Assembly: GCA_016490735.1 (NCBI GenBank)
Contig: JAEMWC010000049.1
Span: forward strand, 808,501 to 872,500
Reading direction: 5' to 3'
Length of the DNA stretch: 64,000 nucleotides
Source of the DNA: Pachyseris speciosa
Taxonomy: Eukaryota > Cnidaria > Anthozoa > Scleractinia > Pachyseridae
The position numbers and the translations under genes are program-made. The notes below the pieces were generated by a model. The model searched no databases. It had not been told where the DNA came from and was given only the letters and a program-made list of their open reading frames with translations. This document shows positions 18,640 through 28,993 of this stretch, piece by piece (within the stretch, counting starts at the first letter, position 1; each line of letters opens with the position of its first letter).

Positions 18640-20048
18640 ACATGAACTTTATCCTTAAATTAAACATGAAAGACAGCCAAAAACGCCATATTCCCCAAAA
18701 CGCCATTTTTAAGGTCTGTTTGTCTCTGCATGATGTCGCACCATACTTGTTGGTAGTACTGATACTCTTCTTCAGAAATATTGGACTTTGTGAGGAAAGA
18801 ATAAAACGCTGTGTGAGGTGGAGATGTGTGGTCTTTAAACACATGAAATTGTGGTTATGCTTGATGGTAAATTGAACGCCTTCATTTTGTCAAGACAGTA
18901 TTCTGAGATTGAATAAAAAACAGCAGAAAGAAATGAGGATTTCATATTTTTACGGTCTACAATTTGCTCTTTGTTAAAAGAAATAAGTTCGCTGCTTCTA
19001 CTATTAAAATGGCGACCAGAGTAATGCCCTTGTTTCCCCTGTCTTAGACTTAAAATAAGACAGGTATGTGAATGTGTTTCTCACCACTCCATGAATTTTG
19101 CAATGAGGTAATCCTAGTAGTTCTTCATGTAGTGCCGCTCCTTCTTTTGCCACAATTTCCATGGTATGCCTCAGGATCATTGCTGGATTTCTGGTGGCAC
19201 TCTCACCACTGCGCCAACTCTGCTCCCCTCATCATCAAAGAATGCACGATCCTCGGTTCAGACTCGGGTGTCTTTGTCATCTGTGTCCATTAGATCTTCC
19301 CCTTTATCATTGCTATCTTCTTGAGTTCTGTTTTCTACTGTGTTGTCTCAACAAGGTTCACCAGATGTTTGTTTTAGGTCTTCCAGTTTTTGGTCAATGG
19401 CCTCAAAAAGTAACAAACTCTTCCTTCAACTACTCAGAGCTCTTTTGACTGATTTGCACTAAGTAGTGTATCATCTCTTTCATGAGTTGTTTGGAGTCCC
19501 CAGTTGACACAACACTTGGGTTTGGTCGTAGTCTGGAACACTGGAGCAGAAGCTGACACTCGGAAGTACATGCTTAACATCCCAAATGGCATTTTCCATA
19601 TTATCAAGGTCAGTCAGGGCATTAAACATGCACTCAAAGTCGAAGGTGACTCTGCAGGGGAAGTACTTGAGGTGATCGGGGATGGTTTAGTCTGCATCTG
19701 CATCTTATAGCAACTGAAAGATTGTCGGTGGTGAGTTGTATGCACCGATAGACTTTAGCCTCGCAGGTTCGCTCATGATGATTTAACTTGAATCCATCTT
19801 TCCAAAACGTTCCACATCGAGAGCAGCAGTAAGACTTGGCGTACTTCTTCATATCGTTGATGTAGGAAAAGTGCTGCTGGTGAAGGTTGAGGTAAAGCAT
19901 ACTCAGATAATGACATAGGGATTGGTGTACCAATTGCAATTGTAAACTGCTCTTCTGGGATAGCTGATAATAATTCATCCATTCCTCCATCATCAGAAAT
20001 AATTCTCCGTTTCTTCTTCTTCTTCCTCAAAAGGCATCTCAAGATCAT
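18640..20048 (-). pseudogene. Relic of a Polinton-type DNA polymerase B
   Basis: In minus-strand order there are several matches to the element C polymerase. At 19990-19740 there is a zinc-binding segment (H-F-S-Y-I-N-D ... Y-C-C-S-R-C-G-T-F-W ... C-E-A-K-V). At 19660-19500 there is the exonuclease motif F-D-F-E-C. At 19260-19230 there is the acidic stretch E-D-R-A-F-F-D-D-E-G, and at 18842-18660 P-P-H-T-A-F-Y-S-F-L. The acidic stretch is interrupted by a SINE fragment (19190-19229). Exon 1 of the gene family at 10767 follows it, at about 19180-19085, with a GTGAGA donor. Palm motifs A-C are absent. It is an old and heavily rearranged copy. Confidence 0.7.
19190..19229 (-). mobile_element. 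SINE 5' fragment
   Basis: On the minus strand GGGGAGCAGAGTTGGCGCAG followed by TGGTGAGAGTGCC matches the tRNA-like head (A box region) of the SINE at 26462-26643. It sits exactly between codons of the polymerase relic. Confidence 0.6.
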
Positions 20049-20049
20049 C

Positions 20050-20880
20050 CAAGATTAGATAACTGATTTTCTAACATAGCTTTCAGCTTTAAATAGTGTT
20101 TCTTTATTAAATCCCTCCCAAATCACCTCTCTTTTTCAATAACTGTTTGCCGACTTTCTTTGCATAAGAAAATCGGATGACTTGCTTTAAATATTCAGTT
20201 TTTATTAAAACATCAAATTACATTGGTTTCAAAAATGAGAACATGTGTAGTGGAGTATGTTAACAAATCTTATTCAAAAACTGTTCAACTTCCTCTAATA
20301 CAGTAAACACCCGCATATAAGAACAAATGGATTAAGAACACCAGGCTGAAATTTGGCCATTAAAGCCCCATTTTTATAAGAACAAGATCAGCCTGAAAAT
20401 TTTAACATGTCCTTATAAAATGGAAAAGTGCCATAATTACAAAACATGTAAGTTTATGTTTGCTGTCAGATAACTACATAACTCCATCAGCTGTCAAGCT
20501 GTCTTGTTTTGCTATGGAGTACTTTTATTCTACAAAAATTATCTAGTTTATTTTCCTAAAATATACTAATTACACCTCTAGCAACATGTTTTGGATAGTA
20601 TTACTAAATAAAAATTTAAGAACATTTTGAGGCTAATTTGTCACTAAGCACCTGATAAATAAAAACTCAATTAGCCTGACCTCCGAAATCGTGGTTCTTA
20701 TATGTGGGTGTTTACTGTAATTCAATCTCGTTTTCGTTCGGATTGTCTTCTAGCATCTGTCGCTGAAAACTTTCACCAGTATCACTTTCAAAAAGGTCTT
20801 TTTGCATAGTTAAACTTTCTTCTCTCTCATTTCAGTTTTCATCCCCCTCTCGCTGAATTTCTGCTGACATCCGCTCTATT
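20050..20880. other. AT-rich intergenic stretch
   Basis: No gene was recognised. The sequence has short repeats of 'aagaacaa' and 'cctgaaa' around 20300-20420 and 20610-20710, and 'gtaaacacccgcatataaga' is near-inverted at 'cttatatgtgggtgtttact' (about 20306-20325 and 20697-20717). Those two could be the ends of a small non-autonomous transposon. Confidence 0.4.
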
Positions 20881-21085
20881 TGCTCTGTCACATCATTCCA
20901 TTTTATTCTTATCCACTTCTTGTTGATTTTTTGCGGCGTTAATTTGCTGCATCAACTCATCCAAGTCTTGTTGGAAACGGTTTTCTTTCTCCTCCTGTAA
21001 GCGTTTCATTTCTTCCCTCTTCAGTTTCGTACGTTTCGCATTCTTTTCTAACATCTGTTGATATTTTTTCAGGTCAGACTCCATG
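20880..21085 (-). pseudogene. Coiled-coil fragment of the RING-like gene family
   Basis: This starts M-E-S-D-L-K-K-Y and shows the same helical stretch as the protein at 12482 (E-M-K-R-L-Q-E-E-K-E-N-R-F, then D-L-D-E-L-M-Q-Q-I). The RING half is missing. The upstream 21085-21262 equals the region upstream of 10072. Confidence 0.6.
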
Positions 21086-21264
21086 CCTTTTCTCTAGCGA
21101 AACACGCGTTATCAGGTTGTAGGAGAATGATAAATTGTCGTTAGATGTGTCATTTTAAACGTAAAACACGAATATTCCAGGAATGCCAACATAGCCTTAT
21201 TCCTTTCTTGCCATGTGTAAAAACACCACAATAGGGTTGTAATTAGTAACTGAAGGGAGGAGAT

Positions 21265-21640
21265 ACACTGTGTTTGCGGAATAATGAAGTTTTGCAGAAT
21301 CTAACACTGTAAACACCAGTCAAGCCTATCATTATTGTAAAAAAAAGCGTGAACATTGAAAATATTTGTTTCTCTTTCTTGAACATTATCTTTCAGACAA
21401 TGATAAAACAGTGTGTTTCCTAGAATTGACCAAAAGACAAGCTGGGCCAGGAATTAAATATAAACACAAACATTGGAGAGTTAGCTGTAGGAATATGAAG
21501 ATTAAGGTGAAAAATTGTAAAATTATGTAACTCCTCAGACAATGATATGTCAAATAAATGTAACAGGACTCTGTAGAGCATTGTGTTTAACTGGTTATGA
21601 GCTTTCGTGAGATTTTGTGGTAGTGACAACTGCCGTTTTT
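21265..21640. repeat. Dispersed repeat R, copy 3
   Basis: This matches 1480-1896 and 11470-11870. It continues to the right into a RING-like gene fragment, as in copy 2. Confidence 0.7.
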
Positions 21641-21700
21641 TCTGGTTCGTTGTTCGCGTGTTTGTCGGAGTAAATCAGGCATCCGGTCAGCATTCCAAGC

Positions 21701-21928
21701 TCACTCATTTCCTGGAGCAACTGCAGCTATGGCTAAGACTTGACGGCCATGTGGACACTTTACAGGTTGTGACAACTTGATCCGTACAGTATAGTCAAAC
21801 GTACATTTCTTGTGAATGTTGACACCACAGCAATCGTATCGTATGGGCTTGTCATTCCATATTCTACAGAATCCGTCTCTCCAATGTTTCATTTCATGTA
21901 AACAAATGACACATTGCGTTGAAGACAT
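21701..21928 (-). CDS. RING-finger-like protein, short form
   Basis: This 75-aa frame starts M-S-S-T-Q-C-V-I-C-L-H-E-M, followed by C-C-G-V-N-I-H-K-K-C and C-P-H-G. The final Cys of the last pair is Gly, so one zinc site is damaged. It is closely related to 50703-50915 in element B (C-I-I-C, C-C-G-V-K-I-H-K-K-C, C-P-H-C). No coiled coil is attached, unlike the copy at 12482. Confidence 0.5.
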   Translation of the reverse strand: MSSTQCVICLHEMKHWRDGFCRIWNDKPIRYDCCGVNIHKKCTFDYTVRIKLSQPVKCPHGRQVLAIAAVAPGNE

Positions 21929-21959
21929 CTTGTAGAGCTTTGGTTTAGTTTGTTTAACT

Positions 21960-22270
21960 GCAACTCAAAACGTTTGTGATTTGACCGTTGTCGAGATATC
22001 CATTTTTAAAGCTAGATTGAATAATAGACTAGCGTAATTACCATCTCGATCAATAGTTCATTATAACCTGACCGATTCGCGATTAAAACACCATCAAGTT
22101 TCAATTACACCGCTAAAACTTCATTTGCTGCTAAAATAATTAATGGCTGGGGGAATTTAGCCGTGCCCCTTTTAACATCCCGTTTTAATCTTACTTAGCA
22201 TGTGAGTAAGTCACAGAAAAGATTGTAAACCCATTTTCGTTTGGAAAATAATTCCTTTTTGAACAGATCA
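21960..22270. other. Spacer before element C genes, no gene seen
   Basis: No coding frame was recognised, only AT-rich sequence downstream of the leftmost element C gene. It may contain one end of element C, but no AGTAGT-type end was found. Confidence 0.3.
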
Positions 22271-22272
22271 CT

Positions 22273-22814
22273 TTAGCACAAGATGAATTTACGTTTGTTA
22301 ACCTTTTTGATGTCGTTGACTAAATCCACCACGTGAGAGCCGTGTATCGGTTTGTTTTCGTACAACAATTCTCCTTTATCATTCCAGTATAACACATATC
22401 GATTTTCTTTGATTTTGTCCAACAATTGACGCCCTCCGTTCTTATAAATCTTGGGTACACTTTTCATCACTTCTTGTTCCATGGCTGTTGAAACAGATTA
22501 TTCAGGAGAAGGTGTCTCTCCTGTTTCTCACTTTCCTCTGGTTTGGGGGTTTCTGCGGGTTTAAGGGATGTCAGCTTGACGTGAAGAGGTTGCCCTTTTC
22601 GCTGATCATAATAAGTCAAATAGCGCTGCAACACTTGATTATACAGCTTTGCCTTTGCTTTATCATCTAATTCCTTGCTGGATAAAATGTCGCTCATTTC
22701 CCTGTCAAAGGTTCTCAAAGTTTGTGTCACGGGTGGTGTTAAAATCTGCTGGCGTTGCTGTAATCTTTCCAGTGTGTTCTCGACAATGAGAATCATACGC
22801 TTTGTATGATTCAT
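22273..22814 (-). pseudogene. Element C small gene typical of cnidarian Polinton-like elements
   Basis: The first frame (22814-22467) contains the pattern R-M-I-L-I-V-E-N-T-L, T-P-P-V-T-Q-T-L, and K-L-Y-N-Q-V-L-Q-R-Y-L. A shifted frame (22482-22273) continues with K-S-V-P-K and G-S-H-V-V-D-L-V-N-D. I recall this pairing from many uncharacterised proteins encoded in cnidarian Polinton-like elements; its function is unknown. The frameshift is near 22480. The C-terminus after V-N-D looks truncated. Confidence 0.6.
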
Positions 22815-22816
22815 TT

Positions 22817-23140
22817 AAGGTTAGAATCGAACTTAGCACACGAAGCACAGGTGGTAACAACACACTTAAAAAATTTCCTCTGTGTTGAACCAAAAGTTAT
22901 TTTTTCTTGTGGAGTGGTGTACTTTTTTCGGTTAAAGCGATCAAAGATTTCTTGTGAGCTGAAAGCTTTTTCTTGGCTGGCCTTCTGACAGGCACTGTTC
23001 CTTTGAGAATGTTAAAAACACTCACAAATGGTTCTCACTAAAGCGTAATTGGCTGCTTTCAAAATGGCTTTACGCTGAGTGGGTGTACACTTTACCAGCA
23101 GCTTCAGAAAGTCGTGGTTCTTTCTCAGTTGCTGGGCCAT
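22817..23140 (-). pseudogene. Element C small basic protein with hydrophobic tail
   Basis: The start M-A-Q-Q-L-R-K-N-H-D-F-L is followed by P-T-Q-R-K-A-I-L-K and V-R-T-I-C-E-C. A one-base loss at about 23022 then shifts the frame into a Lys/Arg-rich part (K-G-T-V-P-V-R-R-P-A-K-K-K) and a hydrophobic end (L-S-V-L-L-P-P-V-L). This three-part layout is familiar from cnidarian Polinton-like elements, where it lies next to the packaging ATPase, as here. A virion or membrane-associated role is possible but not established. Confidence 0.55.
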
Positions 23141-23175
23141 GCTCAACTGAAGTAATTTGATGTAGTTCACGCTTC

Positions 23176-26100
23176 TTATACCTTTTTGACGTAGGCGCAT
23201 TGCATCTCCCCAGGGAAGATGTCACTGCGCAACCGGAAGTTGCTAAGTCTTTCCGGTTTGAGATCGCATAATAAATATCCATATTACCCTTGCGAAATGG
23301 ATTCCCAGAAAACTTGGAATTCCTAGGTATTCCTAGGAATTCCTAGGAATTCTAAATAATTCCAAGTCATGCAAATTACGATAAGGCCAAAGGCTTGGAA
23401 GTTCTTAGAATATCTGGGAATGTTTACTGATCCAATTGGGAATGAATTGGAATTCCTAGGAACTCCCAAAAATTCTAAGACTAAACAGAAATTGCATTTG
23501 GAATTGCTGGGAATGTCTGGGAATCAATGGTAAACTGAGACATCAGAATGCAAATTTCAGAATCTTGAGGTCAATCAATATGATTTTAAAGTTCCACCAC
23601 TTTAAGTTAAAAAAAGACTGGAAAGCCATGTGATTCTTTAAGATCAAGACTTTAATTCTGTCAAGGAAAGTGACTAAGCGTATTAAGCAAAGTGCTACGA
23701 AACAAAACATAGCCCTAATAAAGACAAAAAGACAATTACATAAAATAAAATACAATCCTTAAGTCACGCAATTACGCAGTGACTTATCCGAAAAGCTCAT
23801 GAAACTTGGGCGTTAAATTTACAAAGTCCTTTGAAATGAAATGAACGTAAGAGCGAGATTTTAGGCGATGAATTTTTCTCACCTTCACGAACTCATTCGA
23901 CTCTTTGCTTCCTCGACAACGTTCGAAAACAAACATCTAAAGCATCTTTTACACTCAACTGAAGATGAATCTCTTCATACAGTGTGTTTACGTCAAAATC
24001 TTCGCCATCAAGGGATTTATTTATCCCCGAGATCTGAATAATTCGTGTTGAAATTACTGACGGAAGCAAGGAAAGCGAACGGAGCACCGCAATCAGTCCA
24101 GCGGAGTCCAGCGGACGTTACATGGCAACAGCCAATGACAGTGTGTGAATTTTCACGTGACTATCCTCGTGCTTTTTATCGAACAAAGAACCTCTATTCA
24201 TTCTCTCTTGGCGCCCATCTTTGAATTGTCTTTTCGGTTGGGCTATCGTTTGAATAATTGTTACTTTTCTTTCGAGAAGAAGGGCTTTTGAGTGGTTCAG
24301 AGGGAGAATGACAACAGCGTTATCGTAGTAAACGAAAGGCTGAAGATTTTGGCACGGATGTTGAACGAAATGAGGACATCATCGTGGATGTGACAGCCGG
24401 CACGCAAGCCATTTATAAAGCGGGAATTTTGAAAGTTTTTGGTGAGTAAATACTCTGTTATTAGAAATAGGAACTCTTCAATTATAAAAAAAACTTGTCA
24501 ACGGCACACTAAAGAACAAAAATCATCGAGTAACAGACCGCTCCTTGAGCTGGCTGACGGCAAAGTGTAATCCATATCGGCCGCCGTTCGTATCTTGAGG
24601 TCTTTGAATCTTCAGTAGTTCAACGGTTGTAAAACTACAGATCGAGTTTTAAAGCTTAACTTTAGGTCAGTTGTTCGCCAGGGCTTTAATTATCTTGAGT
24701 ACTCTAGTGAATTTAAACCTGTCTAAAATGACGTTACATGTAATTTGCTAATGGTCACTGACGAAATATTATTTTTGTTTCAGACATGAATAAAAAATAC
24801 AAGCTGCGGAGCGGGACATAATGTTGACAACCTCACCCGCAGACAGCAAAGGAAGCTCCCTGAACAGCACAAAAAAATTAAATCAATGAGCTAAGTCCAC
24901 TGTGTGCCATTTTTCCTTTGATCTTGTTCCACTTCATGTAAATTTTAGAATTCAAATGTATAGATAATCTCAAGATCAGCTTTTCCTTGAATACACAAGG
25001 TTGTAACATAATTTATACATTTTAAAAATATTTTTCACAATAATATTACAAATTTGTGATTCAGACAACTACGCTTAACATTACCTGATACTGTGCATGT
25101 AAAACTTTGGGAAAAACAAATCCCGTTGGTCCATGTAGTTTAATGATTCCATGTGAAGTGTCATTTGCTTATTGTAAATAAAATTGTTGGACAGCTTCAA
25201 ATCAGTCTCATCCTTTCCTTTCATCACTTAAAGACTTATCTTAACTTTTTTTTTAATTTAATGGCCGTAAAGGTTTTAGATGCTCAGGAGAACTGCTTAA
25301 AATTCACGGTGTAATTCTGCGATAAACGTGTATTTTGGGATACAACCTCTGACTTGGAATTTCTGGGAATTTCTACTAGGAACGTGAAACCTCTTGTAGG
25401 CTGGGAATTCCTAGGAATTCCAGGTCCTGTTCCATATGGCCTTGGAATTTCTGGGAATTGAGAACAAGTACTATTAAAACTGGGAACTCCTAGGAATTCC
25501 TAGGAATTCCAAGTCCGAATTTACCGTGAAAATTCACACCTCTCATTCCTAGGAATTCCTAAGATTTCCTAGGAATTCCTAAGAATAAATACCTAGGAAT
25601 TCCTAGGATATTCTTAGGAATTCCTAGGAATTCTCAAAGTTATTTCACAAGGGAAGGCCGTTTCGTTGCGTCTTGAAAGGCTTGTTGCATGTATTTCACA
25701 TGGCCAGGAAAGATTTGCTTCGCCAAATGATTGACTTGACTGCTATCTCTCGGAGACTTGAACAGTACCAAGTAATGACAATTTAAACTCGTATCTCTCA
25801 GCTCATTTCCACGGTGAAAAATGTTTTGCAAAATAAAGATAACACTTAGGTTTCAATGATGACAACCTTTAGTAAACAAACTGGTTATTCTCCGGTCGTT
25901 ACTCAATTCATGCATCAAATCATCAACGACCACTAAATTCCGAACAGAGGGATTAATCATGGATTCCAAATCACCAGTGACGCCTTCCACAAAGGAGATG
26001 TTTGGAATAGTTTTAAGCATTTCATCATAAGCGGTTTGGTAAATGCCATAACACCAAATGATATTTTCAGGAGCACCTTCAATCATGTCTTCGCCCGATT

Positions 26101-26194
26101 CTAGTAAACGTTTAACAAACTGACTTTTTCTGCAACAGGTCGGTCCTGCAACAAGAGCAGAGAAGGGATGTTTCCATCTTGGATCCATGATCAC
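23176..26194 (-). pseudogene. A32-like DNA packaging ATPase, split by an insertion
   Basis: This family (FtsK-HerA/A32 type) pumps genomes into capsids of Polinton- and NCLDV-like viruses. The N-terminal part is 26194-25654 and the C-terminal part is 23286-23176, where the frame resumes with Y-G-Y-L-L-C-D-L and ends in Y-V-K-K-V. The 2367 bases between them (23287-25653) are foreign. Walker A reads G-P-T-C-C-R-K-S where G-P-T-G-C-G-K-S/T is expected, so both loop glycines are lost. Walker B is L-V-V-V-D-D-L. An in-frame TGA stands where Arg is expected after T-K-G-C-H-H (about 25855). It is clearly inactive. Confidence 0.85.
23287..25653. mobile_element. 2.37 kb insertion with palindromic GGAATTCCTAGG arrays
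   Basis: The boundaries are defined by the interrupted ATPase frame. The ends are inverted: CCCTTGCGAAAT at 23287 and ATTTCACAAGGG at 25642-25653. Just inside each end are clusters of 'ggaattcctaggaattcc' (23317-23350, and 25400-25640 in many copies). The core holds no transposase frame, only short unconvincing frames and a GC-richer stretch at 24060-24450. The CCCTT ends recall piggyBac-type elements, but no clean TTAA duplication is visible. It is probably non-autonomous. Confidence 0.75.
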
Positions 26195-26460
26195 AACTGA
26201 CTCTTTCTTTCAACTTCAATCACTCTCATTTATAGAAAAAAGGTCCGCAATGCGTACATGTGTGGCTTACAAAATTTAGCTTCTTCAACATGAAGCTGAA
26301 TAACTATTAGTATCTATCTGTTCTCTTATCAAGTTTCTATTAGTAGAGCTACTTGTGATCAGTTAGATAGTTTTCCATATTATTCCTGTCAATCAATAAA
26401 ACAAGATAACTAGCATACAATAGACCATTATTTTCTGAGTTCCTGCAAATTGGGAGACTA
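26195..26460. other. Region upstream of the ATPase gene
   Basis: No gene was seen. Likely the 5' flank and promoter of the packaging ATPase, AT-rich, with TATAAA-like sequence at about 26230 on the minus strand ('tttatagaaaa' on the plus strand). Confidence 0.3.
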
Positions 26461-26461
26461 A

Positions 26462-26643
26462 ATCAAATCAAATCAAATGTTGGTTTTTTTGCGGGATGAG
26501 AAAACTGGAGTACCTTGGAGAAAAACCTCTCGGAGCAGAGTAGAGAACCAACAAACTCAGCCCACTTATGACGCTGGGAATCGAACCTGGGCCACATTGA
26601 TGGAAGGCAAGCACCCTCACCACTGCACCAACCCTGCTCCCCC
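26462..26643 (-). mobile_element. tRNA-derived SINE
   Basis: On the minus strand the element begins GGGGAGCAGGGTTGGTGCAG with a TGGTGAGGGTGC A-box-like stretch, then GGTTCGATTCCC, a perfect RNA polymerase III B box. A conserved body follows (TTTGTTGGTTCTCTACTCTG, then TTTTTCTCCAAGGTACTCC), and a tail of (ATTTG)n repeats at 26462-26477. A related head fragment is at 19190-19229. Confidence 0.85.
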
Positions 26644-26644
26644 A

Positions 26645-27969
26645 ATGCATACAATCTTTGTTACGCAAAAGTCTCATTTTCACAACAATGGTTGCACATG
26701 TAGTGTCACTTTGAAAGTGAGGATTTTAAGAGCTAAAAAACTCTGCATCATCTCCCATAGTGGCCTGGTATATTCAGTCATGATTTTTGTTTACATAACC
26801 AAGTGGAATTGAGTTCTGAAACTTGTTTATAGGTTGATCTTCTTTTCCAAGGCAAGTGATGTGAAATTAACTCTAGGGAAGCATTTCATATGAATATCGT
26901 TTTTGCATTTTGTGTACCAGCACATGAACACAAATCTTAAAAGAAGGGCCGGGACACTCAGCAAATGATGTAACCTACACTAGAGACCATTGGGAGCTTG
27001 ATTTGGTTTAAATGTATGACTAATTTTGGACAATACATACATGTAAAGTAACATAATGCTGAGCCTAGGATTTGTTGTCCATTAGGCCACAAAAGTTCTA
27101 CTTTCAGTTGGTTGAGACCAAAACGTTCACAATAGTACTTGGGTTTTGTGGGACTGTATTTTAAATAAAGAACACAGAAAAAAGAGTTGAGGTAGGTGGT
27201 TATGGGGTTGCAAATGGAAAAATTTAGGAAGAAAAGATAGGTGCAGAACAAGATCAGAACACAAGCAATATTTTTAATGAATCATATGTTGAAATGGCTC
27301 TGAACTAACATTACATTAACATTGCCAATAATTTTTAACCCAACAAGATTTATAATTTGACCTGGAGTTTTTTATCTAAGAGAAAGTTCAATAGAGATGG
27401 CCTGTCACCATAATAGATTCCAGAAACAGTAAACAGAACAAAAAGCCTGCACTCTAAATCATTCTAGGTTATCAATGCTTTTATTTATAATTAGCAAATA
27501 TTGTCCTGCAATCGGGTTTGACAGTCTTAACTTTTCAGCAGTTGTAACACTATGTATATACCACATTATAAATTCGGTAAACCAAAACACTACTTCATTT
27601 GACCTTTTGTATGGTCCAACAACTTGTTTCTGTGTTGGTAAGCTTAAATAAAAGACATTCATATTAGCATTATATTCCAAAAACGATCCTTGAAACGCGA
27701 CAAAGCATCTTTTCTTATAAGGAAATTGTCATGAGAGCCGATTCTTGTTCTACAGAGATTCCAATTTCATTTACTTCTGACTCGATCTTCTCAACTGTGC
27801 GTGCATGGTTTGTCCAATTCAACTGCAACAGCATCGCAAGGACAACACAAGCAAATAAGAATCTCTTTTCCTTTCAAGTAATTTCAGAGGCTTCCAAATA
27901 CTTTCAGACACTTTCAAACAGGTCTGCTGTCAGATTCAAGCCATTAATACAAATGTTATCTTGCGAGAG
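26645..27969. other. Intergenic stretch, no gene seen
   Basis: The sequence is AT-rich with short frames on both strands but no recognisable domains, no splice-site series and no repeat structure. Confidence 0.4.
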
Positions 27970-28424
27970 TCAATAAATGACTCCAAAGGTCGTAATGTTG
28001 CCCTGCATGAGTACAAATCCTCACTGTAATCCGCACTAAGAAGACAAGCCAACTGTAGGAAAGCCGGCGTGTGAAAAATCGAAGCAACAAAGATGAACAA
28101 ATAACTGAATGCGAACAAATACAAAATGGCCGCTTTCTGAAGCTTATGTAACTTAGCCGAGCGTAGACTGGAACCTATCTAAACCACATGACAAGCTCAA
28201 TAAATGACTCCAAAGGTCGTAATGTTGCCCTGCGTGAGTACAAATCCTCACTGTAATCCGCACTAAGAAGACAAGCCAACTGTAGGAAAGCCGGCGTGTG
28301 AAAAATTGAAGCAACAAAGATGAACAAATAACTGAATTTGAACAAATACAAAATGGCCGCTTTCTGAAGCTTATGTAACTTAGCCGAGCGTAGACTGGAT
28401 CCTATCTAAACCACATGACAAGCT
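27970..28424. repeat. Two-copy tandem duplication, 227-bp unit
   Basis: Unit 1 (27970-28196) and unit 2 (28197-28424) begin 'tcaataaatgactccaaagg' and differ at only a handful of positions, for example 'gcatga/gcgtga', 'atcg/attg' and 'gcg/ttg'. This indicates a recent duplication. No coding function is apparent. Confidence 0.9.
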
Positions 28425-28993
28425 CTTTGTTCACCGTGACAAAGCCAGGAATATATATCTTGGGCGATGACATAGAGTGGTTTACACTTCGTGTAAGCCA
28501 CACAAAAAGTCGTTTTAGGTTCAGTCTCTGTCATATATGCGTACCGCATTGGTGTTTTGTAACTTGGCAAATTGTAGCCAATATTTTCGTTCTCTGTTAA
28601 TTCGTGTACCTGACTTAAATGATTTGTTAATTGTACTAAAAATTTGGACCCACAACCAGGAATGGGACAATGTTAACATTTTAGTCTCTTCATGTAACCT
28701 CTATGAAACGTTGTTTAAAACTGAAGAAAGGGGCACTTTTTAGCACTGTGTTTTCCCCAAGAGTGCGCGTGGGATCGTGCGTGGAGTTCGCGCGCGTTGC
28801 TTGACAGAGATTAAGCCATGATTAAATTCTGCCAACTTTGTTTATTTACAATCTATGTACATACAATATTTCGCTAAAATTCTGTGAGAAAACTATGTCG
28901 AGGAAAAAACTATATACAATTTTATATACAATACTATTTACAATGCGAGAAAAACTATATACAACAACTCTAAAAACTATTTCCAAACAAAAA
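28425..28993. other. 3' flank of the element C polymerase
   Basis: From 28850 to 28985 there are 'ctatatacaa' and 'actatttacaa' repeats like those behind the polymerase of element A. Nothing else was recognised. Confidence 0.4.

Noticed and set aside
23543..24087. Small minus-strand frames inside the 2.37 kb insertion
   Set aside because: No transposase or other motif, and composition like the non-coding surroundings.
26463..26812. Short frames on both strands around 26.5 kb
   Set aside because: They fall within the SINE and its flanks, with no protein-like conservation.
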